IMG/VR virus record: IMGVR_UViG_3300036845_000533
Coordinates: 1-53,517 of that record
Direction: 5' to 3' (one strand)
Source of the DNA: a virus
Length of the DNA: 53,517 nt
Shown here: positions 13,432-20,888 of the stretch, piece after piece
Numbering within the stretch: position 1 is the stretch's first letter
How the letters are laid out: each line of letters starts with the position of its first letter
Translations under genes and position numbers: made by a program
Notes under the pieces: model-generated
Seen by the model: the letters and a program-made list of their open reading frames with translations, nothing else
The model's database searches: none
What the model was told of the DNA's origin: nothing

Positions 13432-13635
13432 GGGCGTTCCGCCGAAACACTCGAGACACACGATCACGAGCCCCCGCCGATGCTGCGCCAATAGCCGCTG
13501 GCTCGACGGCGACAGCACGATCGGTGCCTCGCACCGCTGGCAGCGGTCCGTCACCGTGCTTCCGGCTGCTAGCGGCACCCTCGTATCAAGATCGGCCACG
13601 CGCATCGAGACGAGCACAACGGGTTCGTCGATCAT
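13414..13635 (-). CDS. Small CxxC zinc-binding protein upstream of the sigma gene
   Basis: A 73-residue protein with two CxxC motifs (DRCQRCEAP and VCLECFGG), 25-30 residues apart, forming a probable zinc ribbon. Its stop overlaps the sigma-factor start by one base. A zinc anti-sigma usually has HxxxCxxC, which is not present here, so an anti-sigma role is only a possibility based on coupling. Confidence 0.6.
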   Translation of the reverse strand: MIDEPVVLVSMRVADLDTRVPLAAGSTVTDRCQRCEAPIVLSPSSQRLLAQHRRGLVIVCLECFGGTPEGKPV

Positions 13636-13874
13636 CCCTGCTCCTTCGTGAGTGCGGTCGCGAGAGTGATGCCGGTCGCCGGTGGATTCATATCGACGAC
13701 GATGCCGTCGACGGTCACGATCCCACGCGCCTTGTTCGCGCGGTCGGCAGCGCGCACCGCCTGCCGGTGTAGTTCGGTCAGCACGCGCAGCGCGGCTTCC
13801 TGATCGCCCAGCGGCCAGTCCGCAAAAAGGTCAAACCACTCCGATTCGAGACTCTTGCTACGGCGCCGGCTCAT
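13632..13874 (-). CDS. Hypothetical protein
   Basis: An 80-residue protein: basic start (MSRRRSKSLESEW), a helical centre (QEAALRVLTELHRQAVRAAD), and a VTVDGIVVDMNPPATG tail. No family is recognised. It overlaps both neighbours by 4 bp. Confidence 0.6.
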   Translation of the reverse strand: MSRRRSKSLESEWFDLFADWPLGDQEAALRVLTELHRQAVRAADRANKARGIVTVDGIVVDMNPPATGITLATALTKEQG

Positions 13875-14332
13875 TGCTGCCTGCCTGGCGGCAAGCCAAG
13901 AGTCTGCCGGCCGGCTTCGAGCGCGGCGAACATGGTCTTACCGGGCGCGTATTCGATATAGGGCATGAACACTTCCACCGCCTGGACCATGCCAGTTTCG
14001 ATCATGGCGAGCTGCGCCTGCGTCCAGCGGAGTAACTGCCGCCATGCGACGCGCTCGGCCTTCTCGCGTAACCGGATCTTCTCCTTAGAGTCGACATAAG
14101 TGTTGCGCCGCTTCAGCAGGATCTGATAGACGGGCTCGACGCGCGTCGGCATGACAAACAGAACGTCGCGGCCGTTCATGCGCATCGACCAGCGCAGGCC
14201 GGTGACTTTGCCGCTCTCATAGTCGGTGGCGATCTGCGTGGCGCCGGCAGCGATCAGACACGCAGAGACTTCCGCGGCCGTACGCGTGGGACTGATCTCG
14301 GTCGATTCCATGAAGAGGGTTTTTGTGGGCAT
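13871..14332 (-). CDS. Conserved phage hypothetical protein
   Basis: A 153-residue protein with STEISPTRTAAEVSACLIAA, then GLRWSMRMNGRDVLFVMPTR, RVEPVYQIL, and AERVAWRQLLRWTQAQLAMI followed by ETGMVQAVEVFMPY. This pattern (an AERVAWRxxxxWxxAQLALIExGM core) is widespread in phage recombination and early operons, but its function has not been established as far as I know. Confidence 0.8.
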   Translation of the reverse strand: MPTKTLFMESTEISPTRTAAEVSACLIAAGATQIATDYESGKVTGLRWSMRMNGRDVLFVMPTRVEPVYQILLKRRNTYVDSKEKIRLREKAERVAWRQLLRWTQAQLAMIETGMVQAVEVFMPYIEYAPGKTMFAALEAGRQTLGLPPGRQQ

Positions 14333-14383
14333 AAAGGATGACGCATGAGGGGCCGGGGTTTTGTACCCCGGCCCGTTGCCTGT

Positions 14384-15256
14384 TTAAGCTGCCTTTGAAC
14401 TCGACATCCTGTAATACCGAGACCAGATCTTCTTGGCCTCACGACGAAAGTGCTCTTGCCGGTAAATCTTCTTCTGAGTCCAGTCTTTTAACTTACTGGA
14501 CAACTCGCGCGTATCGTCGTTTGGGTCTGGATTACTCTCATTCAGGACTTCATCCCAGAAGCGTAATGCTATTTCCGGATTCGTCGACCAATCAGCAAAA
14601 ATCTCCGCAACCAAGCCGGGTTTCCCGACCATCCACGCATGTCTGGCGGGCTTCCGCTCATTATCTTGGTGTAGGCTGCTGATCGCATCCAGCCAGACAG
14701 CGAACTCACGATTTAAACTCTCGTGAAAGTATGATCCGTGAGCACGCGATCCAAACTTATGGACGACCTGATTCTTATCTGTCTCGGGGAGGTCGCGGCG
14801 ATAGAAATCAATTCCATTTGCAACCTTGAACAGAAAACTGCGGCTAATATTCACCAGTTCTTCGTATCCGGCGACGTCCACACCGATTTTGTCGGTATTG
14901 CTTCTGGCGGACCTTGGATTATCAAAGAGGTCGAACAACACTGGCGCTTCCTCCATCGATGACATGGAGTATCGGTTGATGGTCACTCCCATGTCTTCTG
15001 GGAAGACGCTGACATCACAACCGGCGAGGGCGGTCGATGTATGCTGCCCGTCGGCCCGCCATTCCCCTTCTTCATCTTCGACGGTAACCGTGGACCACGA
15101 TGGTGAGTTAAAGGTGCGCTCCTTCAGCCGGGCGTTGAAGAACGCTAGCCGCGAGTCTTTAAGTAGGCGTTCTCCCGGAAGTGGCCTCATCGATGCGAAT
15201 TTCTGGGCAAGTTCCTGTGTGAGGGGGACAAGTTCCGAACTGAGTTTCTTTACCAT
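14384..15256 (-). CDS. ParB/DGQHR-like protein
   Basis: ATG 15256 (MVKKLSSELVPL) is chosen because AGGAAG lies upstream; a longer reading would overlap the previous gene by 182 bp instead of 98. The 290-residue product has RPLPGERLLKDSRLAFFNAR, then GEWRADGQHTSTALAG, VFPEDMGVTINRYSMS and VLFDLFDNPRSARSNTDKIG. DGQHT in that place is the equivalent of the DGQHR/ParB-Srx nuclease signature. I recognise related proteins in prophages and mobile elements, without known activity. The C-terminal half is helical and charged and ends in SRYYRMSSSK. Confidence 0.7.
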   Translation of the reverse strand: MVKKLSSELVPLTQELAQKFASMRPLPGERLLKDSRLAFFNARLKERTFNSPSWSTVTVEDEEGEWRADGQHTSTALAGCDVSVFPEDMGVTINRYSMSSMEEAPVLFDLFDNPRSARSNTDKIGVDVAGYEELVNISRSFLFKVANGIDFYRRDLPETDKNQVVHKFGSRAHGSYFHESLNREFAVWLDAISSLHQDNERKPARHAWMVGKPGLVAEIFADWSTNPEIALRFWDEVLNESNPDPNDDTRELSSKLKDWTQKKIYRQEHFRREAKKIWSRYYRMSSSKAA

Positions 15257-15773
15257 GACTTTCTTCCTGTCTCGCGCATTCGCGCGGTGTAAAGGCGTCT
15301 TCCTGCGCATTGGCGGATTGGCCTGGGTTGATGGTGTCAAGTTGCGCCTCGATCCAATCGATCAATTGGCACAGCTCAAGTTTGATTACGCTTTCGGGCG
15401 TCCACCTCTTATGAGCTTTGGCCCTTCTATAGTTCGCCTCCTCTCTGCGCCGCTTAATCTCGGCGCGCAGGGTTTTATAGAAACCTGCTCGTGACTGTCC
15501 ACCAGGGCTGGCATCCGGTGAGTACCAATCGCAAAGGTCGCGAAGTTTCCTGTCGATCATGAAGCGATACCTACCGTTGCCGTGATATTGGATGTGTAGC
15601 CAAGGAATAGCTCCAACGCGACCCAAGAACGTTCCGGTGACCTGGACCGGTCCGCCGCCTGCCGCCAATTCGTCCACGGTCTGAATGAGTTGCTGTGTGC
15701 TCCGGTATCGCTGCGTGTAGCTGCTCTTGGCCTTGGCTTCTTCTGTCAATGAACTGCCGCGCTTTCTGCCCAT
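15159..15773 (-). CDS. Hypothetical protein with helical C-terminus
   Basis: ATG 15773 has GGAGGG five bases upstream. The 204-residue protein begins MGRKRGSSLTEEAKAKSSYT and contains a central FLGRVGAIPWLHIQYHGNGR segment, and then KTLRAEIKRRREEANYRRAK. No domain is recognised. Its last 98 bases overlap the start of the ParB-like gene, a long overlap for this genome, so its true end could be earlier in the cell through processing, or the next gene may start further downstream. Confidence 0.55.
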   Translation of the reverse strand: MGRKRGSSLTEEAKAKSSYTQRYRSTQQLIQTVDELAAGGGPVQVTGTFLGRVGAIPWLHIQYHGNGRYRFMIDRKLRDLCDWYSPDASPGGQSRAGFYKTLRAEIKRRREEANYRRAKAHKRWTPESVIKLELCQLIDWIEAQLDTINPGQSANAQEDAFTPRECARQEESHGKETQFGTCPPHTGTCPEIRIDEATSGRTPT

Positions 15774-15790
15774 AAGACCCTCCAAGGGAA

Positions 15791-15817
15791 GGCGGCAAGC
15801 CCTGGCGGCCTGCCGCC
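15791..15817 (-). other. Hairpin in the spacer before the 15773 gene
   Basis: GGCGGCA (15791-15797) pairs perfectly with TGCCGCC (15811-15817). No U-tract follows on the minus strand. It lies between the proline-rich gene and the next ribosome-binding site and could affect mRNA stability or re-initiation. Confidence 0.4.
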
Positions 15818-15830
15818 GGCTTCCTACTTC

Positions 15831-16520
15831 TTATTTGTGATGCGTAACTTCCGGAGGGGGAGCCGGAAGCGGAACCCAGACCCAAAGCCAGCCACTAATC
15901 TGCGGAAAGTAGGCCAGCGCCCAAAAACCCATGTCCGTGCCACCCGGCTCGTCGGGCGGTTTGTTGATGGGGTTCTCGACCGAACCGGTCTCCCCGCCGG
16001 GAGGCGGTCCCGGAGGCACCGGCCAGACGTTCGGCGGGATGGGATGCTCGACGTGCGGCGGCGGCAGGATCACCCCGCCCGCTGGCGGATTCGGCCACAC
16101 GCTGGGAGGAATGGGATGCGAGACGGAAGGCGGCGGCCCGCCGGGCGCTATGGGGTGCGTGGGGAAGCCGGGACCCTGCGACGGCCCAGGCGGATAGTAG
16201 ATCGGATGCGTGGGCACCCCAGGGCTGGGCCAGATACCGACGCCAGGAGGATTGGGCCACACGTTCGGCGGAATGGGGTGCGACGGATACGCCGGGGGCC
16301 CGCCCGGCGCTATCGGATGGGCGGGGTATCCCGGTCCAGGCCATACACCAGGCGGCGGCCCTCCCGGCGCAATAGGGTGCGCCGGATAGCCGGGTGATGG
16401 CCAGACACCGGGCGGGAAGTAAATCGGGTGCGTGGGTGCGCCCACACTTCCCGGCGGAATCTCAATGGGATGTGCAGGCTGCGTCGCGGGGACCAGCCAG
16501 ACAAGCATAGGTGATGTCAT
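15831..16520 (-). CDS. Proline-rich HPI-repeat protein
   Basis: A 229-residue low-complexity protein. Nine HPI motifs, each preceded by A, T, S or E, occur at irregular intervals with linkers such as PPGVWPSPGY, APGGPPPG and PPNVWPNPP. The C-terminus changes to an aromatic segment (MGFWALAYFPQISGWLWVWV). I recognise similar proline-rich proteins ending in VWVP in other phages, annotated only as hypothetical. They may be extended, polyproline-II-like linkers. The role is unknown, and the position inside the recombination operon is odd for a structural protein. Confidence 0.7.
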   Translation of the reverse strand: MTSPMLVWLVPATQPAHPIEIPPGSVGAPTHPIYFPPGVWPSPGYPAHPIAPGGPPPGVWPGPGYPAHPIAPGGPPAYPSHPIPPNVWPNPPGVGIWPSPGVPTHPIYYPPGPSQGPGFPTHPIAPGGPPPSVSHPIPPSVWPNPPAGGVILPPPHVEHPIPPNVWPVPPGPPPGGETGSVENPINKPPDEPGGTDMGFWALAYFPQISGWLWVWVPLPAPPPEVTHHK

Positions 16521-16753
16521 TCGTTTATTGCTCCTTTTTGGTTGTTACTAAAGTAAGCGACCTTACTCTCCTGCAGTGTGCTACTGCTTTGTGTCAGGTT
16601 CATTTCGGCCAGCCGGATTACGGCGTTGAAAATCTTCTGCGTCCGCGCCTTCATGCGGTCGTCGCGGGCAGTGTCGGCGGCCAGCGTCGCATACGCGATG
16701 GCGACCACTAATTCGGTGTAATCGTTGCCATCCAGCTTCAGGGTGACGGTCAT
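16517..16753 (-). CDS. Small hypothetical phage protein
   Basis: ATG 16753 (MTVTLKLDGNDYTELVVAIA) overlaps the previous stop as ATGA. The 78-residue product has a YTELVVAIAYATLAAD helix and a KARTQKIFNAVIRLAEMN helix. No function is recognised. A longer in-frame reading upstream has unlikely, Arg-rich codon use and overlaps the neighbouring 51-residue gene. Confidence 0.65.
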   Translation of the reverse strand: MTVTLKLDGNDYTELVVAIAYATLAADTARDDRMKARTQKIFNAVIRLAEMNLTQSSSTLQESKVAYFSNNQKGAINE

Positions 16754-16905
16754 ACGTCCGGCTTCGCCACGGTGAGAAAATCTTCGATGGTTCCCTGGAT
16801 CTCGGCCGCCAATTGATGAACAGCCTGCGGGTCTATCACGCCGGCATCGTCGCAGAAGTATTCGGCCAGCTCGTAGCATTTGGAATCGAATGTCTCAGTG
16901 CCCAC
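16750..16905 (-). CDS. 51-residue small protein
   Basis: The start is GTG 16905, two bases after the previous stop, with GGGAG about 13 bases upstream. The stop TGA overlaps the following ATG. The product begins VGTETFDSKCYELAEYFCDD and ends IEDFLTVAKPDV; it is acidic and mostly helical. The tight fit between two genes supports it. No family is recognised. Confidence 0.6.
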   Translation of the reverse strand: MGTETFDSKCYELAEYFCDDAGVIDPQAVHQLAAEIQGTIEDFLTVAKPDV

Positions 16906-16906
16906 G

Positions 16907-17341
16907 TCAGTTCACTCCCTTCGCGCGCCCTTTCTTGCGGGGCTGCGACTCCTCATCCTCTGCGGGGGGCATATCTTCGAACCGGAAAGCCTCCTGCATC
17001 TCTTCCGCAGTCATTGACTCCTCGCGGATCGCGTCGCCCGTGTCCAGCCGGATGATGCTCTTGATCCCGCGCCGCGGCGTGTCCATGGCCGTCCGGCATT
17101 CCGTATCGCGCATTTCGTAACCCTGGTTGATTTTGTCGGTCAGGGAAGCCACCCGGCCATTGGCTTCAGTGATCTGCGAACCTAGTGCGGCAGAGACTTC
17201 CTTCTTCTGTTCACGCAGCGTGAAGACCGTCTGCGCTTCGCGCGCCAGACTTTCGCCCAGAATGCGGATCTCTTCCAATGTGAAGTTATAGCGGACGGCT
17301 TCCACCTGCCGGGGCTTCGGTTCCGGCTTGCTGCTGCTCAT
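16907..17341 (-). CDS. Conserved phage protein next to recT
   Basis: A 144-residue helical protein with LEEIRILGESLAREAQTVFT, then REQKKEVSAALGSQI, GRVASLTDKINQGYEMRD, and RGIKSIIRLDT then REESMTAEEMQ. This coiled-coil plus IIRLDTG...REE(S/A)MT pattern is common in phage genomes beside RecT. Its function is unknown; a packaging or recombination accessory role is possible. It overlaps recT by 4 bp. Confidence 0.75.
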   Translation of the reverse strand: MSSSKPEPKPRQVEAVRYNFTLEEIRILGESLAREAQTVFTLREQKKEVSAALGSQITEANGRVASLTDKINQGYEMRDTECRTAMDTPRRGIKSIIRLDTGDAIREESMTAEEMQEAFRFEDMPPAEDEESQPRKKGRAKGVN

Positions 17342-18438
17342 GGCTTGTCCGGATGTCCTCCAGTCCGTAGAATTTCGACAACGTGTTCATAATCGACGCA
17401 ACGGATGTCGTGGACAGAATCGACGGCATAGTCCTTCTTCAGAAAGGCGAGCAACTCTCTCTCGCGCCAGCCGGATTCTTCGGCGATCTGTTCGAGCCGC
17501 CGCGCCTGTAGGTCCGAAATCAAGATGACGCCGCCGGGCTTCGCCGGATTCTCCGGCGCCGGCTTTCCGCCTTCCTCCCCGGCCCTGGGCTCGACGGTCG
17601 AACCCGGGACTTCATCCATCGGAACGGGATTCAGCTCCTTCGGAAGATCCGTATAGGTCTGCGCCATGCCGGCGTCCGCCTGGTCCGAGAGGCTCATGGC
17701 CACGCGTAACTGATACGACTTCGGCGCCAGCTTCAAAGCCTGAATCAGTGGCGTCTTGCGGTACATCCAGTCTGGCGAATCTTTCCACGGACCCTGCAGA
17801 ATCTTTTGGCCATCGCCGTCAAGAACGAACTTGCCGCGGTCCTTCTTGTAAGCGCCCTGGGAGTATTGATCGCGGTGGGCTTCGATCTCCGAGACCGACA
17901 TGAATTCGAAGTTCCGGCCGCCGTCCTTGAGAACGTACCCGCCCCAATACCCGTAGATCGCCCCGCGATCGACGCGCGGATCCCACCGGTGAAACCAGAA
18001 GGTCTCGCTGCCCTTCTGGAAGTTGAACTCATCGTTGTCATGTACCGGCTGCGCGTCGATCAGATTGTATTCGCCGCTGTTGCGGGCCAGCTTCACAATG
18101 CCTTTGTAGCCGGCCTGCATCTGGCATTCGTAACCGCCAATCTTCGAGTTGTAGTACGGGATCAGAAAGGCTTCCCCGCTCATGCCGTCCGGTTCCAGTC
18201 CCAGAATCGACGCTTGTACCAGAGCGCCGCAGATGGATGTCGCAGAGCATTTGGCGAGCAGCGGCGTGCGGCCAAAGGCGGTTAGCGCAAGACGGATCAT
18301 GCGCTCGGCGCTGATATGTTTCGGCAGCGCCATGGCGATCTGGTCTTTGTACTTTTCCAGCAGATGCCGCAGATCGTTGATGGATGTCTCTGGCGGTCCC
18401 GTTGCCGGGCGTACTTCCTTACTCGTTGTCGTTGCCAT
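17338..18438 (-). CDS. recT: RecT single-strand annealing protein
   Basis: The 366-residue protein matches RecT, which coats ssDNA and anneals complementary strands with a partner exonuclease. Seen: ISAERMIRLALTAFGRTP near the N-terminus, then CGALVQASILGLEPDG, EAFLIPYYNS, ECQMQAGYKGIVKLARNSGE and NLIDAQPVHDNDEF, and DWMYRKTPLIQALKLAPKS. The C-terminal 120 residues hold a Pro/Glu-rich linker, then a helical segment (ISDLQARRLEQIAEESGWRE, LLAFLKKDY) absent from classical RecT, possibly a partner-binding tail. Together with the exonuclease at 19482-20090 it forms the homologous-recombination pair of the phage. Confidence 0.93.
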   Translation of the reverse strand: MATTTSKEVRPATGPPETSINDLRHLLEKYKDQIAMALPKHISAERMIRLALTAFGRTPLLAKCSATSICGALVQASILGLEPDGMSGEAFLIPYYNSKIGGYECQMQAGYKGIVKLARNSGEYNLIDAQPVHDNDEFNFQKGSETFWFHRWDPRVDRGAIYGYWGGYVLKDGGRNFEFMSVSEIEAHRDQYSQGAYKKDRGKFVLDGDGQKILQGPWKDSPDWMYRKTPLIQALKLAPKSYQLRVAMSLSDQADAGMAQTYTDLPKELNPVPMDEVPGSTVEPRAGEEGGKPAPENPAKPGGVILISDLQARRLEQIAEESGWRERELLAFLKKDYAVDSVHDIRCVDYEHVVEILRTGGHPDKP

Positions 18439-18445
18439 GGTTCTC

Positions 18446-19153
18446 CTACCTGGCGCTCCTGGAATTCACGCCTTTCGTCTTGATCATTTTCCAGCCGGGA
18501 ATATTGAACCCCTCGCGCATCGTCCGCGCCATGGCGTCGAGCGCGCTCTGCCGCGGTTCCGCCAGCGAAACCGGAATACGGCCGTCCCCGATCGCCCGGT
18601 AGAATTCGCGCAGGTTGACAGCCTCGGCCCGGTAAATGTCCCGCGCACCTGGCACTACCATCGACGGCCCCAAAGCGGCCGGCGGCAGAGTGAAGGCCGG
18701 CCGCGGCGAATCCAGAATGGCCTGGATCTGCTCCACGGCATCGGGCTCGCCGGCGGCTTCGACGGCGACAATTTCCCGCTCGATGCGCAGAGCCTCGGCT
18801 TCCGCGGCTTCCCGCTCGATCCGCAGCCGCTCGGTGCGTTCGCGGTCCTCGACGATCAGCGCCCACCGTCCCAGTTCATTGCGGAGATGCTGCTTGGCGG
18901 CAGGTAATCCACCCACGGCTTTCTTCTTCGTCGCGATCGCGACTTGATGCGCCCGGTATGCAGCGGAGATCATCGGGTCGAATAGTTCGTCACCCTCGCG
19001 GATCAACGGATTGATAACGTCATTCAGGTAGTGGTCGGCAGCGACGGCATCCGCATCGTTTTGAATGGCGAAGGCCAGGGCCCATGCGCAGGTGGATAAC
19101 GCCCGGGTTTCGATTTTGGATACGTCTGCCTTTTGGTCATCAAGCGTCGCCAT
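18446..19153 (-). CDS. Phage recombination-cassette coiled-coil protein
   Basis: ATG 19153 overlaps the previous stop (TGATG). The 235-residue product starts MATLDDQKADVSKIETRALS and has a central charged coiled coil (EDRERTERLRIEREAAEAEA). Near the end are PGARDIYRAEAVNLREFYRA and GWKMIKTKGVNSRSAR. This architecture (coiled coil, then YRxEVxxLxxL and a KTKGVNxR end) is conserved beside RecT genes in many phages. Its biochemical role is not known. Confidence 0.75.
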   Translation of the reverse strand: MATLDDQKADVSKIETRALSTCAWALAFAIQNDADAVAADHYLNDVINPLIREGDELFDPMISAAYRAHQVAIATKKKAVGGLPAAKQHLRNELGRWALIVEDRERTERLRIEREAAEAEALRIEREIVAVEAAGEPDAVEQIQAILDSPRPAFTLPPAALGPSMVVPGARDIYRAEAVNLREFYRAIGDGRIPVSLAEPRQSALDAMARTMREGFNIPGWKMIKTKGVNSRSAR

Positions 19154-19485
19154 CACATAGACTCCTGCAGGTGGATCAGGTGGTTAAGAACCATGCGTAA
19201 CTCCTGAAGGTTCAGGGAGTCCAGATAGTCCCGGTCGAGGTGCAGCTTGCCGGTCCCCTCGCACCGGGGGCAGCAATGATCGTCAAAGATCCAGCCGGTT
19301 CCCGCGCACTGGTCGCAGTCCAGCGGAAGAGTACCGGCGATCTCGAGGCATTGAGCGTGAACCGAGAGCAGTTCCACGGCGGCAACGTGAAGCGGATCCG
19401 CGAACACCAGCGGCCCCGCGGACAGCACGGAATAGGCTTCGGCCACGTTCTGTGGTTTGAGCAATACAGCCGCCGGGCTCGTCAT
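19153..19485 (-). CDS. DnaJ-type zinc-knuckle protein
   Basis: ATG 19485 overlaps the exonuclease stop as ATGA. The 110-residue protein has a helical N-terminal half and two CxxCxGTG repeats (CDQCAGTGW and CPRCEGTGK), like one zinc module of DnaJ. The C-terminus (LNLQELRMVLNHLIHLQ) is helical. It may mediate protein contact between exonuclease and RecT-associated factors, inferred from its position between them. Confidence 0.65.
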   Translation of the reverse strand: MTSPAAVLLKPQNVAEAYSVLSAGPLVFADPLHVAAVELLSVHAQCLEIAGTLPLDCDQCAGTGWIFDDHCCPRCEGTGKLHLDRDYLDSLNLQELRMVLNHLIHLQESM

Positions 19486-20090
19486 GCCGCCCTCCGCGTT
19501 TCTTCGAGAGCACGCACGAAGGTTTCCAGATCCTGCCGCAGCGTTTCGGCCAGAAACCATTCCATCCGGTAGGTCCCGTCGTGATTCAGCTTGACCGCGG
19601 CCCGGTGACGGACGCCCAGGGCATGCGCATAAGCCGCGAGCTGATACCGAACCGCGCTCATGATGCCGGTCTTCCAGTCGAAGACGACCAGTACCTTCTT
19701 GCGCCGCGGAAAGCTGTACCACGCCAGCACATCGGGTGTGCCGCAGAAATCGAATTCCGGGCAGTAGAGCGGCTTCTCAACGCTCTCTGCCAGCGGTTCG
19801 AATCCCGTGTGCCGGATCATCTTATCCAGAGCCAGGACATAGCCGCCGATCTCCGGATCGACGGAAGCCCAATCCAGTTCGCCGCGCAGAAGCAGAGCGG
19901 CGGCCTGATGCACGCGCGTGCCGCGTTCGCCGGCACGCCGCAGGATGTCATCGGGAATGCCGTCGAGATCGATCAGGCCGGCCGCTGAGAGAACCTGCGT
20001 AACGCTCGGAACGAACCGGCCGCCCACTGTATACCGATGGCCCCATGGCTCGAAATGAAGATCTTGCGTCGTCATAAAAAAGACAGTCAT
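19482..20090 (-). CDS. PD-(D/E)XK exonuclease (RecB/Cas4-like)
   Basis: ATG 20090 is chosen because it overlaps the previous stop. The 202-residue protein has the signature of the RecB-like nuclease family: RGTRVH with H61, GTPD with D120, VVFDWKTG with D138 and K140, then a YQLAAY motif with Q150 and Y154. It would degrade one strand of dsDNA ends to supply ssDNA to RecT, as the exonuclease partner in phage recombination systems. It is encoded four genes before recT in the same operon. Confidence 0.9.
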   Translation of the reverse strand: MTVFFMTTQDLHFEPWGHRYTVGGRFVPSVTQVLSAAGLIDLDGIPDDILRRAGERGTRVHQAAALLLRGELDWASVDPEIGGYVLALDKMIRHTGFEPLAESVEKPLYCPEFDFCGTPDVLAWYSFPRRKKVLVVFDWKTGIMSAVRYQLAAYAHALGVRHRAAVKLNHDGTYRMEWFLAETLRQDLETFVRALEETRRAA

Positions 20091-20281
20091 ATCCTTTCCG
20101 CTTCCAGCCGTTCGAGATACCGGCGGGAGCAGTCTGAACACATCCAATAAACGTCCGTTACTTGGATCCCGGGCTTCTCATGGCAGTCGTCGCACTTGAC
20201 GACAAACTGCTGAGATCGCCATATCCGCGCTTTGGTGGCATGCCGCCACCACTCGCGACGCGGATAGACGAAGCGGGTCAC
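20087..20281 (-). CDS. Small CxxC protein
   Basis: A 64-residue protein with KCDDCHEK and MCSDCSRRY, forming one zinc ribbon, and a basic N-terminus (RREWWRHATKARIWR). It is coupled to both neighbours by 4-bp overlaps. A DNA-binding role is possible; no family is recognised. Confidence 0.6.
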   Translation of the reverse strand: MTRFVYPRREWWRHATKARIWRSQQFVVKCDDCHEKPGIQVTDVYWMCSDCSRRYLERLEAERI

Positions 20282-20550
20282 CCGACTTTGCTAAATGGCT
20301 GCCGGCCCCTCCTTCGAGCAGCCGGCTTCGGCAGGATCACGGGCGCTGCCGTCGCCTCCTGAACTTCAGGATGGTACTCGCCCCGCATCTGCGGGACCGG
20401 TAAATGGGCCAGGATGAGTTCGTCTAGGACTGCGCCGTAAGGTATGTAGTAACCGGCAGTCTGATGGCGTCTCTCGCATTCGGCCCTCAACAGATCGATA
20501 GCTGCCTTAGACAGGCGAGCCGTGAATTTTGCGAACTGCGATTTGAACAT
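20278..20550 (-). CDS. First gene of the early operon, possible ribbon-helix-helix protein
   Basis: A 90-residue protein. The N-terminal half (KFTARLSKAAIDLLRAECER, YYIPYGAVLDELILAHLP) could form a ribbon-helix-helix DNA-binding unit, and the C-terminus is Pro/Arg-rich (KPAARRRGRQPF). It has a strong ribosome-binding site (AGAGGAG, 8 bases before ATG) and is the promoter-proximal gene downstream of the 20594-20622 promoter. A Cro-like or early regulator role is plausible, based on position only. Confidence 0.65.
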   Translation of the reverse strand: MFKSQFAKFTARLSKAAIDLLRAECERRHQTAGYYIPYGAVLDELILAHLPVPQMRGEYHPEVQEATAAPVILPKPAARRRGRQPFSKVG

Positions 20551-20593
20551 TCAGGACTCCTCTTTCCGGTGTCCATCCCCAGCGAACAATAGA

Positions 20594-20622
20594 ACTATAA
20601 GATGGTTCCGCAACGCCGTCAA
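20594..20622 (-). promoter_or_regulatory. Leftward early promoter, near-consensus sigma-70
   Basis: On the minus strand TTGACG (20617-20622) is followed after exactly 17 bases by TATAGT (20594-20599). The transcript would start near 20587, about 37 bases before the ATG at 20550, with a good ribosome-binding site in between. This is the best promoter in the window and should drive the exonuclease-RecT-integrase operon. Confidence 0.85.
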
Positions 20623-20677
20623 TGGGGACCCGCGCGTCCGAATAGGCAGTCATTTAAAGCTGTCGATAGCTAGACGA

Positions 20678-20696
20678 TTAGCAGATATACAGCTAA
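20678..20696. promoter_or_regulatory. Inverted repeat, possible operator
   Basis: TTAGC (20678-20682) and GCTAA (20692-20696) are separated by nine bases. The size and spacing suit a dimeric XRE repressor. It lies upstream of the early promoter. Confidence 0.4.
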
Positions 20697-20798
20697 ACAT
20701 TTATCATTCGTCAATTCACTTACCGGACGTGTCTTTTCAATAACTTAGAAAACCAAAAATTCCATTAAAATCCACTGTATTTAACGGCACTGCGGGCT

Positions 20799-20860
20799 AA
20801 AAATATTTTTGACCACCGGCGTTTTTGACGTCGGTTTTAACAGGAGTGTGTTTAAACCGA
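20799..20860 (+). promoter_or_regulatory. Dyad cluster in front of the repressor-like genes
   Basis: A perfect 12-bp palindrome (20799-20810), a 7/6-matching dyad at 20815-20835 and a 10-bp arm pair at 20831-20860 (9 of 10 paired) follow each other. The cluster holds TTGAC-like -35 candidates for a rightward promoter but no matching -10 at a normal distance. It may be autoregulated by the two XRE proteins. Confidence 0.45.
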
Positions 20861-20888
20861 ATATATGGGCAACTAGAACAGACGCCCT

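Larger units (their letters stand above)
20551..20888. other. Immunity-region intergenic spacer
   Basis: This 338-bp stretch separates the leftward early operon from the rightward repressor-like genes. It holds the early promoter (20594-20622) and several dyads: TTAGC/GCTAA (20678-20696), a 12-bp palindrome AAAAATATTTTT (20799-20810), 20815-20835, and TCGGTTTTAA/TTTAAACCGA (20831-20860). It contains no convincing gene. The array is what repressor operators would look like. Confidence 0.6.
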
